Assembly (NCBI GenBank): GCA_905210995.1
Contig: CAJLZE010000081.1
Coordinates: 1-7,769, forward strand
DNA: 7,769 nt
Direction: 5' to 3'
Source: an uncultured Anaerotruncus sp.
GTDB lineage: Bacteria > Bacillota > Clostridia > Oscillospirales > CAG-272
In this document: positions 1-4,527 of the stretch, in pieces
Position numbering within the stretch: the first letter of the stretch is position 1
How the letters are laid out: every line of letters begins with the position of its first letter
Notes under the pieces: generated by a model
What the model was told of the DNA's origin: nothing
Database searches by the model: none
What the model saw: the letters and a program-made list of their open reading frames with translations, nothing else
Program-made: the position numbers and the translations under genes

Positions 1-830
1 AGCTGCGCGTTGAAGCCGTGGGCGCCGACCTCACACGCTGCCGCACCCGTGTATACGATCTCAGACGTGCGGTCGAGGAGGCAGTCGGCGCTCCGCTGAC
101 CGACCCCGCATTCGTTCTGAAGGACGGAGAGGCTGTTCTCACCATGCACGCACGCAGACGGCTGAGCGCTGCATTTTCGGCAGCGCGCGGCGCACCGGAC
201 GGCGGCGTTTGCGGTGACACCGTGCTGAGGCTTGAAAACCGCAACAACTGCTTTTACGCCATAATATGCGACGGCATGGGCAGGGGCAGCGAGGCAGCGT
301 TCACCGCAGGCGTATGCGGTATCTTTCTCAAGCGCATGCTTTCGGCTCAAAACAGCGTCGAAGTTTCGCTGCGACTGCTCAACAGCATAATCCGCGGCAA
401 GGGCGGCGAGGAATGCTCTGCGGGCGTCGATCTGCTCGAGGTCGATCTGCTAACGGGCAAGGCGGCGCTCTACAAGGGCGGCGCGGCGCCCTCATACCTG
501 CGGCGCGGAGACAAGATCTATTCCCTCTCCTCAAAGAGCGTGCCGCTCGGGATCATCGGCGAGCTTGACGCGGGAAAGACCGAATTTGCGGTCGAGCCGG
601 GCGACATGATACTTATGATATCCGACGGTGTGCTTGCCGGGACCGACGGCGACGAGGACGGCAGCTATGTGTGGCTGCTCGACCTTCTTTCATCCTGCGA
701 CGCAAGGCACCTTGACGAAACGGCGCGGCGCGCACTGCGTATGGCACGCATCGCGGGCAGCCGCGACGACGCCTCGGCAGCCGTTATCGCAATAGGCGAG
801 ATGCCTCCGTCACCCGGCGAGGGCGCATAA
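1..830 (+). CDS. spoIIE: Stage II sporulation protein E-like PP2C serine phosphatase, 3' part
   Basis: This is the C-terminal part of a SpoIIE-family PP2C phosphatase. The frame is already open at base 3, so the gene begins left of the window and the GTG at 18 is unlikely to be its start. Numbering residues from that GTG, a linker of about 60 residues precedes GGVCGDTV (62-69), a typical SpoIIE entry to the phosphatase domain. The metal-binding motif CDGMGRGSEAAF follows at 84-95, then GDMILMISDGV (195-205) and SRDDASAAVIAI (248-259), whose paired aspartates match the end of a PP2C fold. In spore formers SpoIIE sits at the asymmetric septum and dephosphorylates SpoIIAA, which leads to forespore sigma-F activation. 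That role is family knowledge; here only the phosphatase part is visible. RsbU-like phosphatases share this domain, but the region before DGMG favours SpoIIE. No clear terminator follows the stop. Confidence 0.85.
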   Translation, partial: LRVEAVGADLTRCRTRVYDLRRAVEEAVGAPLTDPAFVLKDGEAVLTMHARRRLSAAFSAARGAPDGGVCGDTVLRLENRNNCFYAIICDGMGRGSEAAFTAGVCGIFLKRMLSAQNSVEVSLRLLNSIIRGKGGEECSAGVDLLEVDLLTGKAALYKGGAAPSYLRRGDKIYSLSSKSVPLGIIGELDAGKTEFAVEPGDMILMISDGVLAGTDGDEDGSYVWLLDLLSSCDARHLDETARRALRMARIAGSRDDASAAVIAIGEMPPSPGEGA

Positions 831-891
831 CGGGATACCGCGGAAAATACGCGAAAATCTCAAAAAAACTCGTTTTTCCTCTTGTTTTCTC

Positions 892-920
892 TTGAAAAAT
901 CAATTATACCGTGTTATAAT
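892..920 (+). promoter_or_regulatory. Sigma-A promoter with extended -10 for the yegP-like gene
   Basis: The -35 box TTGAAA lies at 892-897 and the -10 box TATAAT at 915-920, with a 17-bp spacer. A TG one base before the -10 (912-913) makes it an extended -10 promoter. Transcription should begin near 927, giving a leader of about 35 nt with the ribosome binding site AAAGGGGA at 946-953. The promoter lies just after the spoIIE stop, so the next gene can be expressed independently of sporulation. Confidence 0.85.
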
Positions 921-961
921 GATGACAACGTACTGAAATACGCCGAAAGGGGAAATCAATT

Positions 962-1345
962 ATGGGAAAATTCGTTATCAAAGAAACCAAAAGCGGTTTC
1001 AAATTCGATCTTAAAGCCGGTAACGGTGAGATCATTGCCAGCTCTGAGGTCTACAATGCACTCAAATCCGCCCAGAACGGTGTTGAGTCGGTAAGAAACA
1101 ACGCTCCGATCGCAAATGTTGAAGACCAGACCGTTGAGGGCTACGCCACCGAAAAGCACCCGAAGTTTGAGATGTACACCGACAAGGCGGGCGAATATCG
1201 CTTCAGACTGAAAGCCAAGAACGGCGAGATTATTGCGACCTCCGAGGGCTACAAGGCGAAAGCCGGCTGCCTTAACGGTATCGAATCCGTCAAGAAGAAC
1301 GCCGCAGACGCTCCCGTCGTCCTTCCCGAAAAGAAAGACGAATAA
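962..1345 (+). CDS. yegP: YegP-like DUF1508 tandem-repeat protein
   Basis: This is a small soluble protein of 127 residues made of two copies of the DUF1508 (YegP-type) fold. Copy one is about residues 3-48 and holds GFKFDLKAGNGEIIASSE. Copy two is about 68-113 and holds EYRFRLKAKNGEIIATSE. Each ends in the signature NG(V/I)ESV(R/K)NA. A linker of about 20 residues joins them and a charged tail (PEKKDE) follows. The length fits two-copy YegP proteins. The biochemical role of the family is not established, so none is assigned. The ATG has AAAGGGGA at 946-953, nine bases upstream, and lies behind its own promoter. The gene stands alone: spoIIE ends 131 bp upstream without overlap, and a strong terminator follows directly. 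No signal peptide or membrane segment is visible. Confidence 0.92.
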   Translation: MGKFVIKETKSGFKFDLKAGNGEIIASSEVYNALKSAQNGVESVRNNAPIANVEDQTVEGYATEKHPKFEMYTDKAGEYRFRLKAKNGEIIATSEGYKAKAGCLNGIESVKKNAADAPVVLPEKKDE

Positions 1346-1346
1346 T

Positions 1347-1386
1347 AAAAAAAAAGCTGCCGCACTCGGGTGCGGCAGCTTTTTTT
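1347..1386. terminator. Bidirectional intrinsic terminator between convergent genes
   Basis: A perfect 11-bp stem, AGCTGCCGCAC (1355-1365) with GTGCGGCAGCT (1370-1380), closes a TCGG tetraloop. A run of nine A (1347-1355) precedes it and a run of seven T (1380-1386) follows it. On either strand this reads as a GC-rich hairpin plus U-tract. It starts two bases after the yegP-like stop and lies 18 bp past the stop of the convergent LCP gene, so it probably serves both. Confidence 0.95.
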
Positions 1387-1404
1387 ATTTGATCATTTTT
1401 CCGA

Positions 1405-2427
1405 TCAGTTGATCGGCAGGGATTCATGCTCGAGCTGAGTGCGGATCTTGCCGAGATCGGGCACGATGACCGACATTCCGCGAATGCTTGCGTAGTAGAA
1501 CGACCCCTGCGCGGGCACGCAGTAGGTGTTCAGCTCCATCGCCGTGACCATCGGTATGCACTGGGACGCCAGTTGCATTATCTGCGTGTTGGTCATATTG
1601 GTGGATAAGTAGGGCAGGATCTTTTCGAAAAGATTCATAAGCGTTTTCGCATCCGAATTTCTGAACTTCTGAAAAATGGCGTTCAGAACGGTGCGCTGTC
1701 TTGAGGTTCTGCCGAAATCGCTGTCAAGCTTGCGTATGCGGACATAGGAAAGCGCCGCAGCGCCGTTGAGGTGATATGTTTTTTCTTCCCATCCGACCTC
1801 AACGATCTGCGCCTCGGCAGCCGTCAGCTTGACGTCGACTCCGCCGAGTATGTCGATAACAGTCTGAAATCCCTCAAAGTTCACCTCAAAGCAGCCGTCG
1901 ATAGTGATACCGAAGTTGACGGAGAATGTCTCGGTGAGCAGCGGGAAGCCGCCGAAGGCATATGCGGTATTGAGTCTGTTATCCGCATAACCGCCGGGGA
2001 TATGCACATAGATATCGCGGAGGAAGGAGATAACGGACACCTTTTTTGTCTCGGGGTTGATGCTGCAAAGCAGCATGGTATCGGAACGCTGACGCCCTCC
2101 GTAAGTACCGTCGCTGTCCTCGCCCACGAGGAGGATGTTTATCAGCTTCTTGTTTGTAATAGGCTTGACGGGCTCGCGTGTGACATCATCCGGGTTTATG
2201 ACCGGCAGAGTGTCCCTCGCCTCGCTGCCGTTATCGTCGGTCTCGACCGGGTCGGTGTCAAAAAACTGGTCGCGGGGATCTATCCTTGTTACCTCGCCAT
2301 CCGGAGTTTTATCTATCCTGTTCAGCACCATATGCAGGCACATAAAGGCAACTGCCACGATCAACAGCAAAAAGCCTATAACGATCGCGGCAATGACCGC
2401 AGCCTTCTTCGGGGTATTTTTTTTCAT
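1405..2427 (-). CDS. LCP (LytR-CpsA-Psr) family cell-wall glycopolymer transferase
   Basis: This is a 340-residue protein of the LCP family, whose members move polyprenyl-linked glycopolymers such as teichoic acids or capsule onto peptidoglycan outside the membrane. A short positive N-terminus (MKKNTPKK) leads into one transmembrane helix at about 10-34, giving the usual N-in, C-out type II topology. An acidic, low-complexity linker (about 41-92) precedes the LCP domain (about 95-255). Family motifs visible are NILLVGEDSD (97-106), RSDTMLL (114-120), ISFLRDIY (133-140), LNTAYAFGG (152-160) and SYVRIRKLDSDFGRTSRQR (227-245). They include the conserved Arg and Asp residues that bind pyrophosphate lipid and magnesium in characterised relatives. 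The C-terminal 90 residues are less conserved, with no extra domain. The Shine-Dalgarno is modest (AGGT, 11 bases before ATG). It is monocistronic, with its own promoter. Which polymer it attaches cannot be told from the sequence. Confidence 0.93.
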   Translation of the reverse strand: MKKNTPKKAAVIAAIVIGFLLLIVAVAFMCLHMVLNRIDKTPDGEVTRIDPRDQFFDTDPVETDDNGSEARDTLPVINPDDVTREPVKPITNKKLINILLVGEDSDGTYGGRQRSDTMLLCSINPETKKVSVISFLRDIYVHIPGGYADNRLNTAYAFGGFPLLTETFSVNFGITIDGCFEVNFEGFQTVIDILGGVDVKLTAAEAQIVEVGWEEKTYHLNGAAALSYVRIRKLDSDFGRTSRQRTVLNAIFQKFRNSDAKTLMNLFEKILPYLSTNMTNTQIMQLASQCIPMVTAMELNTYCVPAQGSFYYASIRGMSVIVPDLGKIRTQLEHESLPIN

Positions 2428-2500
2428 ATTATCTTGTGACCTACTTTCTCACTTTGCGCGTATCGCCTGTTGTCGATCGCCGTTTGCCTATAGTAATCGC

Positions 2501-2518
2501 GGTGCGTCACGCCGCACC
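2501..2518 (-). other. Small hairpin in the LCP gene leader
   Basis: GGTGCG (2501-2506) and CGCACC (2513-2518) can form a 6-bp stem with a 6-base loop. It lies in the untranslated leader of about 100 nt between the LCP promoter (start near 2530) and the ATG at 2427. It is close to the 5' end of the transcript, so it could stabilise the RNA. There is no U-tract, so it is not a terminator. No known riboswitch was recognised in the rest of this leader. Confidence 0.4.
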
Positions 2519-2536
2519 TACGCATTTTGTCACATT

Positions 2537-2565
2537 ATTATATCACCTTTTACGGTTATTGTAAA
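2537..2565 (-). promoter_or_regulatory. Sigma-A promoter of the LCP gene
   Basis: Read on the minus strand, the -35 is TTTACA (2565-2560), one mismatch from consensus. The -10 is a perfect TATAAT (2542-2537) after a 17-bp spacer. Transcription should start near 2530, leaving a leader of about 100 nt before the ATG at 2427. The promoter lies downstream of the surface-protein terminator, so the two minus-strand genes are separate units. Confidence 0.85.
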
Positions 2566-2673
2566 GTACCAACCTGCTTTATCGTGCCGAAAAACGCGCG
2601 ACACGGAAAAAATTCACATACAGTACACAAGGCGCGGGATTTTTCTGCTATGCTCGCGCTTATGCGGCAAAGC

Positions 2674-2709
2674 ATAAAAGCAGCCGCTGCGCTTTTGCGC
2701 AGCGGCTGC
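2674..2709 (-). terminator. Intrinsic terminator of the lamin-tail surface protein gene
   Basis: A perfect 13-bp stem, GCAGCCGCTGCGC (2680-2692) with GCGCAGCGGCTGC (2697-2709), closes a TTTT loop. On the minus strand it is followed by TTTTATGCTTT, a broken but adequate U-tract. It lies 47 bp past the stop of the surface-protein gene. Between it and the LCP promoter (2566-2673) no gene was seen. Confidence 0.9.
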
Positions 2710-2756
2710 CGCATCAACATCCGACGTCAGATGATGCCGACGGTGTTTTTATATGC

Positions 2757-4148
2757 TTATTTTCTTTTCTTTCCGAACGTCAGGGCAGCGCCGAACATTG
2801 CGGTGAGCGCAACAGCCGCGTATGCGACGGATGAGCCGCAGCCCTTCTTCTCTTCGGTAGTCTTTGCCGAGGTCTCGGGTGCTTTGGTATCGGGAGCCTT
2901 CGTATCGGGCGCCTTGGTATCGGGTGCCTTGGTGTCGGTGGGCTTTGCCGAGGTCTCGGGCTTGGTGGTCTCCGGCTTTGCGCCGAAAACGACCTCAACG
3001 GTTATCTTGCCTGCGGCATCGGCGGTAAAGGTATCGCCGGGCTTGTATTCCTTGCCGTTGATCTTGAAGGCGGTCACGACCTCGCCCTTGGGGGCAGCCC
3101 AGATGTCATAAAGCATACCTTCTATCGTCTCGACTTTGGGGAGCTTTATCGTCTCGCCGGCTTTTACCTTATAGCCGGGGAGGGTGAGCTTCTGGAGATC
3201 GTCAAGCGTGCCGGGAGTGGGTGTGGCATACGCCTCAAGCGGAGCGGCACGGCGGGCGTCAACGTTTATCTGCTTGCCGGAAAGCGAGGAGACCAGAGCG
3301 GCGCTTCTGCCGTCAAGATCATATGTAAAGGTATAGGCAGTGTTGGGCATGGTGGTGAGACCCCATGTGGTGAAGTCAACGTTCGACCATGTAACGAGAT
3401 CTTCGAAATCACGGTATGTCATTTCATACGTTTTGCCCTCGACATTGGCGGCGGCAGCAAGAACGTCGCTGTATTTGGCGATACCGTAGGAGCCGCAGGC
3501 GGAGTTTTTCAGGTTGAAGTTCTTATCGTGGCCGCCGTATTTTGTGTTGGAGTTGCCGTCCCAGCAGATGACCTTGACGTTGTCGGGGATCTTCCAGAAC
3601 GTGCGGAAATCTTTTACCGACATTCCCTTGCCGTCGTTCCAGATGTCAAGGTAGGGCTCATAGAACATGGACCACACTACCACGCACTCACCGGGCTCGA
3701 TGAGGCAGGAATCGGGGTTTTTGGGCAGATTGGAGAGGTCGCCGCGCTTGTTGGGCTGATCGTCCCACTCGAGGGTAGAGCCGTCAAGATAGTTGCCGGG
3801 CTTATCCTCATACTGGTTGTTGGTGAGGAAGGGGGTGATCTCAACGATTATCGCCTCAAAATTGTCGCTCTTGAGGTTGTTGCCGTTGTAGGTGATGCAG
3901 TAGTCGTAAAGGTTTATAACAGCCTCGGAGTTGTTGTAGATCTCAAACATCTCAAAGATGTCCTGGTTCTGGTCGTTTGTGTAGCCGTTTTCGCCGGTGC
4001 CCCTTGTGTCGGGCACGAGCTCGGTTATCAGCAGTTCGGGTTCCTTCGTCGTCCACGCCGGGGCGGCGGCGTCAGTCGCGCCGACAAGAGAAACGGCAGC
4101 AGACATGACAATAAGTAATGATAGCGTGATTGCAATGAGCTTCTTCAT
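2757..4148 (-). CDS. Secreted lamin-tail-domain surface protein with Cys-containing C-terminal anchor
   Basis: This is a 463-residue exported protein. The start is the ATG at 4148, seven bases after a perfect GGAGG and followed by a classic signal peptide (MKKLIAITLSLLIVMSA), with likely cleavage after SLVGA at residue 24. A lamin-tail domain (LTD), a beta-sandwich found on many bacterial surface proteins, covers roughly 38-315. Its core reads LLITELVPDTRG (39-50), FEIYNNSEAVINLYDY (68-83), LIEPGECVVVW (149-159), GSYGIAKY (219-226) and the typical exit TPGTL (311-315). An insert makes it longer than a minimal LTD. A beta-rich module (about 320-390) precedes a Thr/Pro/Lys linker with four DTKAP repeats (405-424). 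The end is KKGCGSS (434-440), a hydrophobic helix (441-458) and KKRK. There is no LPXTG, so anchoring probably uses this Cys tail. Ligand and function are unknown. It is a single-gene unit with a strong promoter, so expression may be high. Confidence 0.85.
   Translation of the reverse strand: MKKLIAITLSLLIVMSAAVSLVGATDAAAPAWTTKEPELLITELVPDTRGTGENGYTNDQNQDIFEMFEIYNNSEAVINLYDYCITYNGNNLKSDNFEAIIVEITPFLTNNQYEDKPGNYLDGSTLEWDDQPNKRGDLSNLPKNPDSCLIEPGECVVVWSMFYEPYLDIWNDGKGMSVKDFRTFWKIPDNVKVICWDGNSNTKYGGHDKNFNLKNSACGSYGIAKYSDVLAAAANVEGKTYEMTYRDFEDLVTWSNVDFTTWGLTTMPNTAYTFTYDLDGRSAALVSSLSGKQINVDARRAAPLEAYATPTPGTLDDLQKLTLPGYKVKAGETIKLPKVETIEGMLYDIWAAPKGEVVTAFKINGKEYKPGDTFTADAAGKITVEVVFGAKPETTKPETSAKPTDTKAPDTKAPDTKAPDTKAPETSAKTTEEKKGCGSSVAYAAVALTAMFGAALTFGKKRK
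2877..2936 (-). repeat. 15-bp coding tandem repeat (DTKAP x4)
   Basis: Four head-to-tail 15-bp units encode Asp-Thr-Lys-Ala-Pro at residues 405-424 of the surface protein. Partial units (PTDT before, ETSAK on both sides) flank them. The copies differ at a few wobble positions, so the array is not freshly expanded. It forms an extended, stalk-like linker between the folded domains and the C-terminal membrane anchor. Copy number could change by slippage without breaking the frame, because the unit is a multiple of three. Confidence 0.85.
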
Positions 4149-4181
4149 TTTATAACCTCCATCTGTTCGTCGCTCAAGCCT

Positions 4182-4210
4182 ATTATACAATATACACATA
4201 AACTTGTCAA
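4182..4210 (-). promoter_or_regulatory. Perfect consensus sigma-A promoter of the surface protein gene
   Basis: On the minus strand TTGACA (4210-4205), a 17-bp spacer and TATAAT (4187-4182) match the sigma-A consensus at all twelve positions. The start site should be near 4175, giving a leader of about 27 nt with GGAGG just before the ATG at 4148. The -35 lies inside the near-palindrome CTTGTCAAG (4203-4211), which recurs as CTTGACAAG at the divergent promoter. Confidence 0.92.
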
Positions 4211-4333
4211 GAAGAAGTCGGTTTTTTCACATATAAATCAACGAAAAAATTTTATTCCCCGCTCTCAGGCGGAAGCAGAACAATATTCTTGCGCAAAAAA
4301 TATTAAACTCGTAAGATTTTTTATATAAAACTC
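4211..4333. other. AT-rich divergent intergenic region with imperfect palindrome
   Basis: No gene is supported between the two divergent promoters. The main visible structure is an imperfect palindrome at 4282-4304, in which AATATT arms flank a perfect central TTGCGCAA (4289-4296). Spacings are one base on the left and two on the right. It lies about 30 bp upstream of the rightward -35 and about 70 bp upstream of the leftward -35. A weak 4-bp hairpin, CCGC with GCGG, is at 4259-4272. The palindrome could be a regulator site, but no family is recognised. Confidence 0.4.
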
Positions 4334-4349
4334 TTGACAAGTTATATAA
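4321..4349 (+). promoter_or_regulatory. Candidate operator: two TTATATAA palindromes around the -35 box
   Basis: Two identical copies of the 8-bp palindrome TTATATAA lie at 4321-4328 and 4342-4349. Their start-to-start distance is 21 bp, two helical turns, so they face the same side of DNA. They bracket the TTGACA at 4334-4339. Binding there would block RNA polymerase. The first downstream product is a ribbon-helix-helix protein, a family that usually represses its own promoter through short repeated sites, so autoregulation is plausible. The AT-rich background makes chance occurrence possible. Confidence 0.45.
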
Positions 4350-4362
4350 GCCGTGATATAAT
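4334..4362 (+). promoter_or_regulatory. Perfect consensus, extended -10 sigma-A promoter of the RHH-clpB unit
   Basis: TTGACA (4334-4339), a 17-bp spacer and TATAAT (4357-4362) match consensus at all twelve positions. TG at 4354-4355 also makes an extended -10. The start site should be near 4369, so the RNA has a leader of about 160 nt before the RHH start codon. A promoter this strong in front of a regulator and a chaperone gene would normally be held in check, either by a repressor or by the leader. Confidence 0.92.
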
Positions 4363-4379
4363 ATGACGTGGAGTGAGGA

Positions 4380-4427
4380 ATGCGACCGCAGAGATCCGGC
4401 AGCGGGAACCGCCAAGGCTCTGCGTAA
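4380..4427 (+). CDS. Possible 15-residue upstream ORF (leader peptide)
   Basis: An ATG at 4380 opens a frame of 15 codons, MRPQRSGSGNRQGSA, ending at TAA 4425-4427. GGAG (4370-4373) lies six bases upstream, almost at the predicted 5' end of the RNA. The ORF covers the whole P2 hairpin of the leader, so a translating ribosome would disrupt that stem. This is the architecture of a leader-peptide control element. The peptide is rich in Arg, Ser and Gly and resembles no leader peptide I recognise. It may equally be a chance frame in a structured RNA. Confidence 0.25.
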   Translation: MRPQRSGSGNRQGSA

Positions 4428-4508
4428 GGAACCCAACCTCCCTGCGACGGTACACCACGGTGACCGCAGTAGGGAAACGCACATTCCCCATCCGCAAACA
4501 AAGCATCC

Positions 4509-4523
4509 GGAGCAAGGAGCTTC
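4509..4523 (+). promoter_or_regulatory. Hairpin displaying the Shine-Dalgarno of the RHH gene in its loop
   Basis: GGAGC (4509-4513) can pair with GCTTC (4519-4523), using one G-U pair, to close the loop AAGGA (4514-4518). AAGGAG (4514-4519) is the ribosome binding site, eight bases before the ATG at 4528. The stem is short and probably marginal, so it could melt with temperature or be held by a protein or upstream RNA. A second GGAG (4509-4512) lies in the stem. CTCC at 4438-4441, inside P3, could pair with either GGAG as an alternative fold. Confidence 0.4.
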
Positions 4524-4527
4524 ACAA

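Larger units (their letters stand above)
4369..4527 (+). ncRNA. Structured 5' leader of the RHH-clpB transcript (candidate cis-regulatory RNA)
   Basis: The leader folds by eye into a closed three-way junction. P1 pairs GGAATG (4377-4382) with CATTCC (4482-4487), and CG (4383-4384) with CG (4478-4479). P2 pairs CGCAGAG (4387-4393) with CTCTGCG (4418-4424) and has an inner GCGG/CCGC hairpin (4402-4405 and 4409-4412). P3 pairs CTGCG (4442-4446) with CGCAG (4465-4469), with CC (4440-4441) stacked on GG (4472-4473) and an inner CAC/GTG hairpin. The joining strands carry AAGGAACCCAA (4426-4436) and TAGGGAAA (4470-4477). A small hairpin over the Shine-Dalgarno follows. There is no U-tract, so any control would be translational or by RNA stability. 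No known riboswitch class fits well. The folding was done by hand and no energy was computed. Confidence 0.5.

Noticed and set aside
18..20. GTG as the true start of the spoIIE-like gene
   Set aside because: The frame continues open to the left edge, no ribosome binding site is visible, and the protein would lack the N-terminal membrane region expected for SpoIIE.
831..891. Terminator after spoIIE
   Set aside because: Only A-rich and T-rich stretches able to form weak AU stems are present; there is no GC-rich stem followed by a U-tract.
1401..1416. CCGATCA/TGATCGG inverted repeat over the LCP stop codon as a second terminator
   Set aside because: It has no U-tract in the direction of LCP transcription (A residues follow), and it lies within coding sequence and the stop codon.
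2649..2676. TATGCT/AGCATA stem beyond the surface-protein terminator
   Set aside because: It is weak, has a large loop, and is followed by A residues on the minus strand; it adds nothing to the strong hairpin at 2680-2709.
2877..2936. CRISPR-like short repeats
   Set aside because: The units are directly adjacent with no spacers and encode DTKAP in frame within the surface protein.
4149..4199. N-terminal extension of the surface protein from an ATG at 4199
   Set aside because: It would run through the -10 box of the gene's own promoter, and the signal peptide with GGAGG clearly begins at 4148.
4377..4524. c-di-AMP (ydaO/yuaA) riboswitch
   Set aside because: Pieces such as GCAGTAGGGA and TCCGGAG recall that class, but the hallmark CCG.CAGCUAAC block and the GGGGUGAAUC segment are not present in the right order. 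A cmscan hit to the ydaO-yuaA family would reverse this.
4363..4527. N-terminal extension of the RHH gene from an in-frame ATG at 4363
   Set aside because: That ATG overlaps the last base region of the -10 box and lies upstream of the predicted transcription start. The extension would be low-complexity, while AAGGAG and a clean RHH start support ATG 4528.
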